Assembly (NCBI GenBank): GCA_023415305.1
Contig: JAEZKZ010000106.1
Location: forward strand, 1 to 60,951
DNA from: Bacillota bacterium
GTDB taxonomy: Bacteria > Bacillota > Clostridia > Acetivibrionales > DSM-1351
Length of the DNA stretch: 60,951 nt
Direction: 5' to 3'
Positions 9,578 to 18,221 of the stretch are shown piece by piece. The notes under the pieces were generated by a model. That model ran no database searches, was not told the origin of the DNA, and saw nothing but the letters and a program-made list of their open reading frames with translations. Position 1 is the first letter of the stretch. Each line of letters begins with the position of its first letter. The position numbers and the translations under genes are program-made.

Positions 9578-10030
9578 ATGGGTATAATAAGCAAGTCAAG
9601 GAAAAAGTCACCCTGGGTAATGCATTATGACTGTACAAGCTGCAATGGATGTGACATTGAGGTTTTAGCTTGTCTCACCCCGTTGTATGATGCTGAAAGA
9701 TTGGGAATAGTTAATGTAGGTAATCCCAAGCATGCAGATATATTGCTTGTTACCGGTTCTGCAAATAAAAGAAACGCGCATGTTTTAAAGAATATATATA
9801 ATCAGATGCCTGATCCAAAGGTAGTTGTTGCTATCGGTGCCTGTGCCTGTACAGGAGGAATTTTCAGGGAGTGCTACAATGTAATGGGCGGAGTTGAAAA
9901 CGTAATTCCTGTTGACGTATTTGTTCCGGGGTGCTGTGCAAGACCTGAAGCTATTATTGACGGAATAGTTCAGGGTATCGGTAAATTGGACGAAAAGGCA
10001 GATGCGATGAAGCTGGAAGGCAAAAAGTAG
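9578..10030 (+). CDS. echC: Ech hydrogenase small subunit C, NuoB-like 4Fe-4S protein
   Basis: This electron-transfer subunit carries the cluster nearest the NiFe site. The ATG at 9578 follows AAAGGTG; a GTG nine bases upstream overlaps that site and was rejected. The 150 residues contain the cysteines of one 4Fe-4S cluster: CTSCNGCDIE near 22, GACACTGG near 87 and PGCCARPEA near 117. The 134-bp gap after echB contains a perfect hairpin (AAATTTAGC-TGT-GCTAAATTT, 9453-9473), so expression here may be tuned separately from echAB. Confidence 0.94.
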   Translation: MGIISKSRKKSPWVMHYDCTSCNGCDIEVLACLTPLYDAERLGIVNVGNPKHADILLVTGSANKRNAHVLKNIYNQMPDPKVVVAIGACACTGGIFRECYNVMGGVENVIPVDVFVPGCCARPEAIIDGIVQGIGKLDEKADAMKLEGKK

Positions 10031-10040
10031 CTATTGTGAA

Positions 10041-10127
10041 ATTAACCTCCTTTATTCGCCTATAGCGGATATTGAGAGTTAGTTTCATAAATATTTAGTG
10101 GCCGCTAAGCGGCTCATGGAGGTTAAC
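10041..10127 (+). repeat. dispersed hairpin/Shine-Dalgarno repeat, copy B, with both ends
   Basis: The element begins ATTAACCTCC (10041) and ends GGAGGTTAAC (10127), so its ends are inverted repeats. Between them are TTTATTCGCCTATAGCGGAT, shared with the copy at 18222-18330, and the hairpin CCGCTAAGCGG. It lacks the AGCCAC/GTGGCT hairpin. It sits inside the ech operon, and its right end is the Shine-Dalgarno sequence of echD. Confidence 0.85.
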
Positions 10128-10511
10128 ATGATTGAAAATTTAGTGGAAATTACTAGTGACCAATTGCTTGGTGAAGTATCAAAGGCCAAGTTGGAAGGCT
10201 ACAGGTTTGTTACTGCATCATGCGCAGATAATGGTGATGACACTATAGATATTATCTATCATTTTGACAAGGATTATGGAATGAGAAATTACAAAGTCAC
10301 TGTCAAAAAAGGTGAAGAGGTTCCAAGTATTTCAAAGATCATTTTCAGTGCCTTACTGGTAGAGAATGAAATGAAGGAACTTTTCGGCCTGAATATAACC
10401 GGCATAGTTATTGACTATGGCGGACATATGCTCTTATCCGAAGAGGAATTGGGATCACCATTCTTAAGACAACAAATAACTATTGAGCAAAGAGGGGGTA
10501 AAAAAGAATGA
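10128..10511 (+). CDS. echD: Ech hydrogenase subunit D, NuoC-like
   Basis: This 127-residue soluble subunit is related to the NuoC/30-kDa subunit of complex I, which packs against the large subunit. The motif ENEMKELFGLNITGI near 88-102 matches the family ERE..DxFGI box. The true start is the ATG at 10128 directly after GGAGGTTAAC; an upstream in-frame start at 10098 lies within the repeat and is not credible. Its ribosome site is supplied by the repeat element at 10041-10127. It overlaps echE by 4 bp. Confidence 0.92.
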   Translation: MIENLVEITSDQLLGEVSKAKLEGYRFVTASCADNGDDTIDIIYHFDKDYGMRNYKVTVKKGEEVPSISKIIFSALLVENEMKELFGLNITGIVIDYGGHMLLSEEELGSPFLRQQITIEQRGGKKE

Positions 10512-11587
10512 GTTCAACAGTAATACCTTTCGGGCCACAGCATCCTGTGCTTCCAGAACCCCTTCATATTAAGCTAGTTATGGAAGATGAAAATATAGTA
10601 GATGCAATACCGGCTATCGGTTATGTTCATAGAGGCCTTGAAAAGCTCACAGAAACAAAGGAGTTTACACAAAACATTTTTGTAGTTGAAAGAGTCTGCG
10701 GTATATGCAGTGTTATGCATGCAATGGCTTATTGCCAGGGAATAGAAGAACTGATGAATATCGAGATACCTGACAGGGCAAAGTTCCTGAGAGTTATCTG
10801 GGCTGAGCTTCACAGAATGCACAGTCACTTGTTGTGGTTAGGTCTTCTGGCAGATGCTTTTGGTTTTGAAAGTCTTTTCATGCAGGTTTGGAGAGACCGA
10901 GAAAAGGTTATGGACATTATGGAAGAAACCGCAGGTGCCAGAGTTGTTATATCTGCAAATACCATCGGTGGAACCAGACGTGACTTGAATAAAGAACAAA
11001 TGAATAAGATATTAGTTATTATCGATGAAATAAAACACGATCTTGAACAGGTTGAAGCTGTTTTCCTTAACAACTATACTGTTAAGCACAGACTTGTTGG
11101 AAGAGGATTATTGTCAAAGGCTGATGCAATTGAGCTTTGTGCGGTCGGACCAATGGCAAGGGCAGCAGGAATACCGATGGATTTAAGAACTACAGGTTAT
11201 TCTGCCTACGGTCAGCTGGACTTTGAACCTGTTACTCACACTGACGGTGATAACTACGCAAGAACCTATGTAAGACTGTATGAAGTTTATCAGTCAATAG
11301 ATCTTATTAAGCAGGCAATAGCAAAGATTCCTGAAGGAGAACATGTTGTTCCCGTTAAGGGAAATCCACCAAAGGGTGAGGTTATTTCAAGAGTTGAACA
11401 GCCAAGAGGAGAAGTATTATATTACCTCAGGGCAAACGGTACTAAGAACCTTGAGAGATTAAGGCTCAGAACACCTACATTCCAAAATATACCTTCACTT
11501 ATAAAGATGCTGCCGGGCAGTCAGCTGGCAGATGTGCCACTGCTTATTTTGACAATTGACCCATGTATATCCTGTACAGAAAGATAA
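10508..11587 (+). CDS. echE: Ech hydrogenase large subunit E, [NiFe] catalytic subunit
   Basis: This is the catalytic subunit that carries the NiFe centre. The 359 residues contain both metal-binding pairs: RVCGICSVMHA near 64 and DPCISCTER at the very C-terminus. The protein ends right after that motif, so there is no C-terminal peptide to remove, as in other Ech-type enzymes; a maturation protease would not be needed for it. It overlaps echD (ATGA) and is followed by echF 31 bp later. HypA and HypB, which insert nickel, are encoded at 15284 and 16705. Confidence 0.95.
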   Translation: MSSTVIPFGPQHPVLPEPLHIKLVMEDENIVDAIPAIGYVHRGLEKLTETKEFTQNIFVVERVCGICSVMHAMAYCQGIEELMNIEIPDRAKFLRVIWAELHRMHSHLLWLGLLADAFGFESLFMQVWRDREKVMDIMEETAGARVVISANTIGGTRRDLNKEQMNKILVIIDEIKHDLEQVEAVFLNNYTVKHRLVGRGLLSKADAIELCAVGPMARAAGIPMDLRTTGYSAYGQLDFEPVTHTDGDNYARTYVRLYEVYQSIDLIKQAIAKIPEGEHVVPVKGNPPKGEVISRVEQPRGEVLYYLRANGTKNLERLRLRTPTFQNIPSLIKMLPGSQLADVPLLILTIDPCISCTER

Positions 11588-11618
11588 CGATTTATTTAAT
11601 TGGATTGGAGGGGTTAGT

Positions 11619-11996
11619 ATGTTAAAGATGGTTGAAAACGTATTTAAAAATTTGGTGTCAAAGCCGGCAACCAGAATGTATCCTTTTGAGAAAAGAGAGC
11701 CTTTTAAGGACTCAAGAGGACAAATAGAGGGTTGTGAAATAGATAAATGCATTTTCTGCGGCATATGCCAGAGAAAGTGTCCTGCAAATGCAATTGTAGT
11801 TAACAAGGCTGAAAAGTCCTGGGAGATAAATCAGTTTAAGTGTGTTATCTGCAATGCATGTGTAGAAGCCTGTCCTAAGAAGTGTATTGTTGCAAGTGCG
11901 TCTCACAAGACAGCAGTTTCAACCAAGGAAACTCTGAAGGTTGTTCAACCTGAGAAGAAGGCTGAGACTCAGGATGAAAGTAAAGTTACTGCGTAA
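11619..11996 (+). CDS. echF: Ech hydrogenase subunit F, 2[4Fe-4S] ferredoxin-like
   Basis: This polyferredoxin subunit accepts electrons from reduced ferredoxin. The 125 residues hold two 4Fe-4S motifs, CIFCGICQRKCP and CVICNACVEACP. The C-terminal tail of about 35 residues is charged and low in complexity. The ATG at 11619 follows GGAGGGGTTAGT; an upstream in-frame start at 11556 lies inside echE and is rejected. It is the last gene of the operon. Confidence 0.94.
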   Translation: MLKMVENVFKNLVSKPATRMYPFEKREPFKDSRGQIEGCEIDKCIFCGICQRKCPANAIVVNKAEKSWEINQFKCVICNACVEACPKKCIVASASHKTAVSTKETLKVVQPEKKAETQDESKVTA

Positions 11997-12040
11997 GATG
12001 CTTTTAATGTGGCCTTACAGGCGTACAACACTAAAATATT

Positions 12041-12093
12041 TATTATTAAAAAAGTTCAGTTCCGGCGTAGCCGGACTGAACTTTTTTAATAAT
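12041..12093. terminator. bidirectional terminator between echF and the LamG gene
   Basis: A long stem pairs TATTATTAAAAAAGTTCAG-T-CCGGC with GCCGGACTGAACTTTTTTAA around a GTA loop, with one bulged T. A-run and T-run flanks serve both converging genes. Confidence 0.9.
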
Positions 12094-12132
12094 AAATATA
12101 TAATATACACTCTAAACTGATCAAAATCTATG

Positions 12133-13968
12133 TCACTTAACAGTTACAGAAACGCTCTTTACCAGAGAGCCGTAAGTAACAGTGATTGATGCACTTCCCT
12201 TTCCGACAGCAGTAATTTTCCCAGAAGCATTAACAGTAGCTACCTTGGAGTTGCTGGATTTGAAGGTAGCTTTCGAGGTCACATTCAACTTTTGAAGGTC
12301 GTCTTTTCCGTTAGGAAGAGTCTTACTTGGAGCACTGAAGGTGTGTGTCAAAGCATTTACTGTAAGCTGATTATTCTGACCGGCCTTCAATGAAATCGAA
12401 GTATTTTTATTTGAGCTTACAACCTCAATACTATCTCTCATTTTATATAAAGTCTCTACCTCAGTGGGTGTGAGAGCATAATTATAGATTCTGAATTCAT
12501 CCATAATACCCTTAAAGAAAATACTTTCAGTTGTTCCTCCTATCCATAGCGGGCCACTGGAGTTTGAGATATCACCATTAAACTCATGAGTTCCCATGAG
12601 TTTTCCGTTTATATATAATTTTACAGTATTTGCATCTGAGGAGCTGTTTTCATCATCAGCTTTTCCATTATAAGTTGCAGTATAATAGAACCATTTCCCG
12701 TCAAGCATATCATTGCTAAGTTCGGTGTCAAATTCATTATAATTGCCGTCGTTTTCAAAGTTGAACAAGGACAAGCGCTGACCGTCGTTCCAGTCAATGA
12801 GGCTATAGGAGCAGTCCTTCTTATTATGGCTTTCCCCATACTTTGAAAAGATAGGCTGGTTTTTAGTACTCTTATCCTTATATATCCACATCCCGAAGGT
12901 AAAGCCTCTGTCCAGGTCAAGAGAATCATTATCCTTTACTTCTATATAACTGGCACCGCTGAATTTGATAGCTTTACCGGCTACACCATCAACATACTTG
13001 AAGTTATTTGCTTTTACAGCAGTACCATCATTTTTATTACCTGATAAATCTTTAAGATCATTTTCAAATTTATAATATGCTACTAGTTTGTGAGGCTTAT
13101 TGATTAATTCCTTACCGGGGGATTTCGAGGCGGTTTCATCGTAAAGCTCCTCGACTTCCGCATAGGAAAGTGCTATATTATATATTTTCATATCGTCCAA
13201 AACGCCCTTGAAGTAGTTATCGACAGTCATAAAATGCCCGAATCCAATATACAGAGGTTGAGAGGAATTAATAAGTGAAGTACTTACCAGTTCACTTTTA
13301 ACAAGCTCTTTATCGATATATATTTTCATAGTGCTACCGTCATAGGTGATCGTAATAAAAGACCACTTCTGAATATCTACCTGCTTCTCGGAATGTACGT
13401 CTCTGGCACCATCTTCATCACAGAAGGTTAGCCCCGGTGTCATCTCCCACCATTCATAAACACCATACGGAAAATCCTCGTAAGGTTCATTATTCTTAAT
13501 AATGTAAGGTACTCCACCCTCCATATTATCCTTTTTTCTCATATCCTCCTTGTAAACCCAGAAGGAAAAGGAAAACTCATTGGAAAGATCAAGTGATGCA
13601 CTATCTTTTACCGAGATATAACTTTTGCCGTCAAGCTTAACACCCTTTCCGTTAACAGAGTCTACGAAAGTCACTCCATTTTTACCCCCAACTGCCTCTC
13701 CATCATTTTTAAAGGTAGTTGAATCCTTTAGGTCACCGTCAAATTTCCAGTGAGCAACCAACCCACGGTAACCGTTCATAGAAGCAGCCGAGCGAATGTT
13801 TGAAGTATCATCCTCGGTTTCTTCTATTTGTTCCGGTACTTCAGTCTCTTCTATTTGTTCCGGTACATCGGTCTCTTCGTCATCTTCTGCAAATACAAGC
13901 AATGAGGAAAAGGTACTCGTAAACAATAAAATAAGGACAATAAACACTGCTAATAACTTCTTATTCAT
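12133..13968 (-). CDS. secreted protein with two LamG-like domains and a C-terminal Ig-like (Big_2) domain
   Basis: The 611 residues start at the ATG after AAGGGGGTTTTT; an in-frame ATG twelve codons upstream lacks a ribosome site. A signal peptide covers about residues 1-28, ending near LLVFA. A tandem acidic linker follows (PEQIEETE repeated). Two homologous concanavalin-like LamG domains occupy about 60-290 and 300-520; each opens with a motif like AHWKFDGDLKDST and closes with FKGVLDDMKIYNIALS or FKGIMDEFRIYNYALT. The final 85 residues are a bacterial Ig-like domain (SKVATVNASGKITAVGKGS). It probably binds carbohydrate at the cell surface. No catalytic domain or dockerin is visible. Confidence 0.85.
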   Translation of the reverse strand: MNKKLLAVFIVLILLFTSTFSSLLVFAEDDEETDVPEQIEETEVPEQIEETEDDTSNIRSAASMNGYRGLVAHWKFDGDLKDSTTFKNDGEAVGGKNGVTFVDSVNGKGVKLDGKSYISVKDSASLDLSNEFSFSFWVYKEDMRKKDNMEGGVPYIIKNNEPYEDFPYGVYEWWEMTPGLTFCDEDGARDVHSEKQVDIQKWSFITITYDGSTMKIYIDKELVKSELVSTSLINSSQPLYIGFGHFMTVDNYFKGVLDDMKIYNIALSYAEVEELYDETASKSPGKELINKPHKLVAYYKFENDLKDLSGNKNDGTAVKANNFKYVDGVAGKAIKFSGASYIEVKDNDSLDLDRGFTFGMWIYKDKSTKNQPIFSKYGESHNKKDCSYSLIDWNDGQRLSLFNFENDGNYNEFDTELSNDMLDGKWFYYTATYNGKADDENSSSDANTVKLYINGKLMGTHEFNGDISNSSGPLWIGGTTESIFFKGIMDEFRIYNYALTPTEVETLYKMRDSIEVVSSNKNTSISLKAGQNNQLTVNALTHTFSAPSKTLPNGKDDLQKLNVTSKATFKSSNSKVATVNASGKITAVGKGSASITVTYGSLVKSVSVTVK

Positions 13969-14095
13969 AAAAACCCCCTTATAGCTGTTAATATGTTTAA
14001 ACATTTAGCACTTCACAGCAAAAGTATATCATCTGAATAAGCTTAGCACTTCGGGTTTATTGCGATTGTATTCGGTTTTATTGCTGTGAATTGAG

Positions 14096-14983
14096 TTAGA
14101 TTTTCAATTTGCGGTATTGAGAAGGAAGCAGGCCTACTTTTCGCTTAAAAACCGAAGAAAAGTGCTCAAGATTGTTAAAACCACATAAGAAGCATATTTC
14201 AGTGATGGTGTGCTTTTTAAGTACTAATAATTCTTTAGCCTTTTCGATTTTAATATCAAGCAGATAATTATATGGGGTTTTACCTGTAGTGGATTTGAAA
14301 ATTCTTATGAAATGGAAAGGACTTAGGTTAGCTATACGTGCAATATCCTCAAGAGAAAAGTTTTTATTGTACTGATCCCTTAAGTAATTTATGGCCTTAT
14401 TGATATTATCCCTTTCACAGTAGTTTTTTTCTGATATATGTGTGGGCAGATTATTTTTTAGCTCTCGAAGCAAATTTAGAACAATAAGATTTGTTATATT
14501 ATTCAAAATTAAATCAATTCCGCTTTGCATATATCTGGCTTCAGTCATAAACATTTTTAAAAGAGAGGATACCTCTGAACCAAGAGATGCACTTTCATTA
14601 ACAAAGGTTACGTTTCCCTTGTTGCATAGCTGTAAAGAGATACTATTGAGTGTATCACAGTCGATCTGAAAAGCAAATAAATGACAATTTTCTGTTGGCT
14701 TGTAAAAGCCATGAACCTGTTCTGAGTTAATGGGAAAAAGCTTACCCTTATCAAAAGTCACATGTCTGTTTTCTATAGAGGTAAACGACATTTCCGACAA
14801 AGGCAGCAGAAACTCATAGCTTGAGTGGTGATGGGTTCCCTTAGGCATATCAAGGCAGTACTTCTGTGAAAGAATAATCATCCCCCTGCCAGAGTATATT
14901 TCGATGGGTCCATCACTATTTAAATCCTCGGTTGGAAATGGGTAAGGCCCTTCACCAAGCAGCTTCTTTACTCTTTGATCCAT
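14096..14983 (-). CDS. AraC-family transcriptional regulator
   Basis: The 295 residues form an N-terminal cupin-like sensing domain (about 20-150, with a His-rich GTHHHSSYEF stretch near 45 typical of sugar-binding AraC arms) and a C-terminal double helix-turn-helix (about 190-292, motif NLSPFHFIRIFKSTTGKTPY). The start follows GAGAGGTCAACA. It lies between the LamG gene on the same strand and divergent hypA. Control of the LamG gene by this regulator is plausible but only inferred from position. Confidence 0.88.
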   Translation of the reverse strand: MDQRVKKLLGEGPYPFPTEDLNSDGPIEIYSGRGMIILSQKYCLDMPKGTHHHSSYEFLLPLSEMSFTSIENRHVTFDKGKLFPINSEQVHGFYKPTENCHLFAFQIDCDTLNSISLQLCNKGNVTFVNESASLGSEVSSLLKMFMTEARYMQSGIDLILNNITNLIVLNLLRELKNNLPTHISEKNYCERDNINKAINYLRDQYNKNFSLEDIARIANLSPFHFIRIFKSTTGKTPYNYLLDIKIEKAKELLVLKKHTITEICFLCGFNNLEHFSSVFKRKVGLLPSQYRKLKI

Positions 14984-15283
14984 TGTTGACCTCTCTTGTC
15001 AGGACTACTATAATCAGTCAATAGAGCAGGGTACTTCTTCTATATTATAGCATAATAATATTACGAGATTCCCAAATAAGGTAATTAATACATATTTATT
15101 TTTAGCTTTATAAATTCTATGTTAAATGCATGTAAAACTGACATAGTGTATTATTAGAAGGTTAAAAGTGATATAATAACCTTGTCTGATTTGTTTAAAT
15201 ACCATATCTGACTGACTTGAAAAAACTGAATTAAATCTGAAATTAATCATGATTTAATTATGACGTAAATAAGGGTGGTAAGC
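14984..15283. promoter_or_regulatory. divergent AraC/hypA promoter region
   Basis: This 300-bp intergenic region contains no gene. An inverted repeat AAGGTTA-N12-TAACCTT (15158-15183) brackets a TATAAT-like box at about 15172-15177 facing hypA. A repressor or activator site overlapping the -10 box is a reasonable reading. The -35 box is weak. Confidence 0.4.
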
Positions 15284-15625
15284 ATGCATGAATATGCCGT
15301 TACAAAATCAATGTTAAGTATTGCTCTTGACGAAGCAAAGCGAGTCGGAGCATCAAAGATTCTCGAAATCCGCCTAGTTATCGGTGACTTATCTACTATT
15401 TTGGATGATTCCGTCCAAATGTATTTTGATATTATGAGTGAGGGTACTGCTGCAGAAGGAGCCAGGCTTGTATTCAACAGGGTAAAGGCTGAGTTTAAAT
15501 GCAGAGAATGCGGAGAGGTTTTTATCAAGCCGCCTCAGGGCTTTGATTGTCCAAAATGCGGAGGTTTGGGGATGCCTACTGAAAAAGGAAGGGAATTCTA
15601 TATAGATAGTCTGGAGATTGAGTAA
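15284..15625 (+). CDS. hypA: hydrogenase nickel incorporation protein HypA
   Basis: HypA carries Ni to the hydrogenase large subunit together with HypB. Its N-terminus must be Met-His-Glu because His2 binds nickel, which fixes the start at the ATG at 15284 (MHEYAVTKSML) rather than the GTG three codons upstream. The 113 residues have the structural zinc site CRECGEVF…CPKCGG near 73-94. It serves the Ech hydrogenase 3 kb upstream; hypCDEF are not in the window. Confidence 0.95.
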   Translation: MHEYAVTKSMLSIALDEAKRVGASKILEIRLVIGDLSTILDDSVQMYFDIMSEGTAAEGARLVFNRVKAEFKCRECGEVFIKPPQGFDCPKCGGLGMPTEKGREFYIDSLEIE

Positions 15626-15645
15626 AATAAGTATTCACTCATCCA

Positions 15646-15679
15646 TGTAATTATCATAATATAAATTATGATAATTACA
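15646..15679. repeat. perfect AT-rich hairpin between hypA and the TRIC gene
   Basis: TGTAATTATCATAAT and its exact complement (15 bp) flank a 4-nt ATAA loop. There is no U-run, so it is more likely an operator or an mRNA-processing hairpin than a terminator. Confidence 0.6.
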
Positions 15680-15711
15680 ATGGAGTAAAGTATATGCCCG
15701 GAGGAAGCTTT

Positions 15712-16365
15712 ATGCTGGTCTTAAACATTGTTGATATAATCGGAACTATAGCCTTTGCTGTATCAGGAGTGCTTGTGGGCATAAGAAGCAAACTTGATTT
15801 ATTTGGAATATACGTTCTGGCTATGATAACTGCTTCAGGTGGGGGTATAATAAGAGATGTGGTTGTTGGCAGGAACATTCCTGTTTTTTTTACCGAATGG
15901 AAGTACTTTGCTGCTATAACTGCCTCAATGGTAATAACCTGCATACTATACAAATTTGTAAGTAAGATTATTTCTGTTATAATTCTATTTGATGCTATTG
16001 GTTTAGGAGTGTTTACAGTCACCGCCACATATCAGGCAATAGAATTCGGGTTACCTTTGCTGGGCGTAGTTTTCGCAGGTGTAATAACCGGAGTGGGCGG
16101 TGGAATATTAAGAGATATTCTGGTTAATGAGATACCGTTGATATTCAGAAGTGAGATTTATGCAATTCCATCCATATTGGGATCAGTACTATTTTATCTG
16201 CTTCATACTAATGTAAATATTAATTTGAATACTTACATATGTATTGCATTCGTACTGACTGTAAGGGTGATTTCAGTAAAATTCGGTCTGAACCTTCCGG
16301 TGCTGAATAAGGGTGAGAGATACAAAACTAACGACAGGGGAAATCGGAAGCGTTTGGATTTGTAG
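15712..16365 (+). CDS. TRIC-type cation channel family protein (UPF0126, YadS-like)
   Basis: The 217 residues hold seven predicted membrane segments arranged as two similar halves. Each half has the family's glycine-rich loop: SGGGIIRDVVVGRN near 42-55 and GVGGGILRDILVNEIP near 128-143. The family comprises prokaryotic trimeric potassium- or cation-permeable channels. The start at 15712 follows GGAGG; the ATG at 15694 would contain that site. It sits between hypA and hypB, and a link to nickel or hydrogenase assembly is only positional. Confidence 0.85.
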   Translation: MLVLNIVDIIGTIAFAVSGVLVGIRSKLDLFGIYVLAMITASGGGIIRDVVVGRNIPVFFTEWKYFAAITASMVITCILYKFVSKIISVIILFDAIGLGVFTVTATYQAIEFGLPLLGVVFAGVITGVGGGILRDILVNEIPLIFRSEIYAIPSILGSVLFYLLHTNVNINLNTYICIAFVLTVRVISVKFGLNLPVLNKGERYKTNDRGNRKRLDL

Positions 16366-16501
16366 AATTCAACATTAGCTTTATATTCAAATTGTATCTT
16401 TTAGAATTTCGTGAGGCTGGGACGGAATAACTTTTGATTTATTAATAAATAGTATATCATATCATTTTGGCTTAAATAGCAATAAGTACATTTTATTATT
16501 A

Positions 16502-16628
16502 ATTAGTACGCAAGGACAACTTGTGGCAATGTGGCAGCACGGTAGAAATGCTAAAAGAAAGGATGTTAAAGCGTTTCTTTTAGTATTTCGTGTGCCACAC
16601 ATTGCTATAAGTTGTCTGGAAGTACTAA
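16502..16628. repeat. palindromic repeat with AGTAC ends, copy 2
   Basis: ATTAGTACGCAAG starts the element and GGAAGTACTAAT ends it. The arms ACAACTTGTGGCAATGTGG and TGCTAAAAGAAA pair with GTGCCACACATTGC…AGTTGTCT and TTTCTTTTAGTA around a short loop. End sequences and overall size match the element at 4733, but the stem sequence differs while pairing is kept. It fills most of the 339-bp gap between the TRIC gene and hypB. Confidence 0.8.
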
Positions 16629-16704
16629 TAGTACATAAAATGTTTTCTCAGCCTAAATACTACTTATAGAGGTTTATAATAAATATAAAATTATGGAGGT
16701 ACCT

Positions 16705-17340
16705 ATGGAAGTTAAAGTTATGAAAAACATAATGCATGCAAACGACAAGCTTGCAGAAGAAAACAGAGACTATTTTAAAAAGAAAAACATAAAGGCTGTT
16801 AATATAATGGCATCGCCGGGATCCGGTAAAACTAGCACTATTCTGAAGTTAATTGAGGCTTTTGGTGATAAGGCAAGTGTGGCTGTAGTTGAAGGAGACA
16901 TTGCTTCAAGTATTGATGCTGAAAAGATAGACAAGCTGGGGAAACCTGTTATGCAAATCAATACAGGGGGCGGCTGTCATCTTGATGCTAATATGATTAA
17001 GGCGGCAGTTGAGACTTTAAAGCTCGATGAGGGAGCAATACTATTTATTGAAAATGTAGGAAATCTCGTATGTCCATCCTCCTTTGATTTGGGAGAGGGG
17101 GTAAAAATGGTAATAGCAAGTGTCCCGGAAGGACACGACAAACCCTATAAATATACTTCAATGTTTGAGTTGGCTGATATAATAGTTTTAAATAAAACGG
17201 ATCTGATGCCCTATATAGATTTTGACAGAGATAGCTTTTATAAGGGTGTCAGGGCCCTGAATGAAAAGGCTGAAATTATTGAAGTTTCCTGTAAGACCGG
17301 TGAGGGAGTTGATAAACTGGCACAATGGTTTCTAAGATAA
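16705..17340 (+). CDS. hypB: hydrogenase nickel incorporation GTPase HypB
   Basis: HypB is a SIMIBI-class GTPase that delivers nickel with HypA. The 211 residues start at the ATG at 16705; the in-frame ATG at 16693 overlaps the GGAGG site. P-loop MASPGSGKTS lies near 34. The metal-binding region at the dimer interface, GGGCHLDANM near 89-98, is present. The specificity motif NKTDL is near 158. It lacks the N-terminal CxxCGC and His-rich nickel-storage stretches found in some HypB proteins. Confidence 0.95.
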   Translation: MEVKVMKNIMHANDKLAEENRDYFKKKNIKAVNIMASPGSGKTSTILKLIEAFGDKASVAVVEGDIASSIDAEKIDKLGKPVMQINTGGGCHLDANMIKAAVETLKLDEGAILFIENVGNLVCPSSFDLGEGVKMVIASVPEGHDKPYKYTSMFELADIIVLNKTDLMPYIDFDRDSFYKGVRALNEKAEIIEVSCKTGEGVDKLAQWFLR

Positions 17341-17349
17341 GTAAAGGTT

Positions 17350-17382
17350 AGGAGGTGTTTCACCAGAAACACCTCCTTTTAT
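17350..17382 (+). terminator. terminator of hypB
   Basis: AGGAGGTGTTTC and GAAACACCTCCT form a perfect 12-bp stem with loop ACCA, followed by TTTT. It separates the convergent hypB and map genes. Confidence 0.9.
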
Positions 17383-17408
17383 GTTAAGTTCAGAATGTTA
17401 TTTCTCAA

Positions 17409-18221
17409 TTACCTTGCAAGTATATCATAACCTGTGGCTGTCACTGCAATTGTATATTCACACTGCGCAGACAATGAACCGTCTCTGGTAAGTACGGTCC
17501 ATTTGTCCCGAGCAAGTTTAACACTGTAGGCGCCTTCGTTTATCATTGGCTCAACTGTAAAAACCATTCCGGGAAGCATTAAATAGCCTTTACCTGACTT
17601 TTGAAAATGGTCGATGTGGGGGTCTTCATGGAATTTTAGTCCAACCCCATGTCCTCCCAGATCACGTACCACTGAATAACCATTTTGGTTTGCAAAAGGT
17701 TCAATGGCATTGCCGATATCATTTATAGATCCGAAGGGCTTTACCTGTTCTGTCCCCAAATCAAGACATTGTCTTGTAATATCAGTAAGTCTTTTAGCTT
17801 CAGGCGATACCTCGCCAATTAAATACATTCTGGAAGCGTCGGAAAAATAACCATTTAAAATAGTTGAAACATCTATGTTTACAATATCTCCCGGTTTCAG
17901 CACTGTCTTGTCACTGGGAATACCATGGCAGACCACGTCATTAATGGAAGTGCATACACTTTTGGGAAATCCGTTATAATTTAAAGTTGCTGGAATAGCG
18001 TTATTGTCTGTTGTATAGTCGTAAACGAGTTTGTCAACCTGAGCAGTAGTCATGCCGGGGTGAACTTCCTTTTCCAATAAATCCAGTATTTCTGTGGTTA
18101 TCCTGCCACTCTCCCTGATTCCATCAATCTGTTCCTGGTTTTTTATAATTGAGGGATGTGGAATGATATAACCCATCTGTTTGTATTTTTCAAGTTCCGA
18201 CAAAATTTCATCATTGAACAT
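17409..18221 (-). CDS. map: methionine aminopeptidase, type I
   Basis: This enzyme removes N-terminal methionine. The 270 residues start at the ATG directly after AGGAGGTTAAT; a longer frame to 18350 runs through the repeat element and is not credible. All five metal ligands are in place: VNIDVS, SDASRMY, GGHGVGLKFHE, FTVEPMIN and QCEYTI. About 25 extra N-terminal residues precede the usual start of the pita-bread fold. It is a stand-alone gene, so it is probably a second copy besides the one usual in the ribosomal protein operon. Confidence 0.93.
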   Translation of the reverse strand: MFNDEILSELEKYKQMGYIIPHPSIIKNQEQIDGIRESGRITTEILDLLEKEVHPGMTTAQVDKLVYDYTTDNNAIPATLNYNGFPKSVCTSINDVVCHGIPSDKTVLKPGDIVNIDVSTILNGYFSDASRMYLIGEVSPEAKRLTDITRQCLDLGTEQVKPFGSINDIGNAIEPFANQNGYSVVRDLGGHGVGLKFHEDPHIDHFQKSGKGYLMLPGMVFTVEPMINEGAYSVKLARDKWTVLTRDGSLSAQCEYTIAVTATGYDILAR

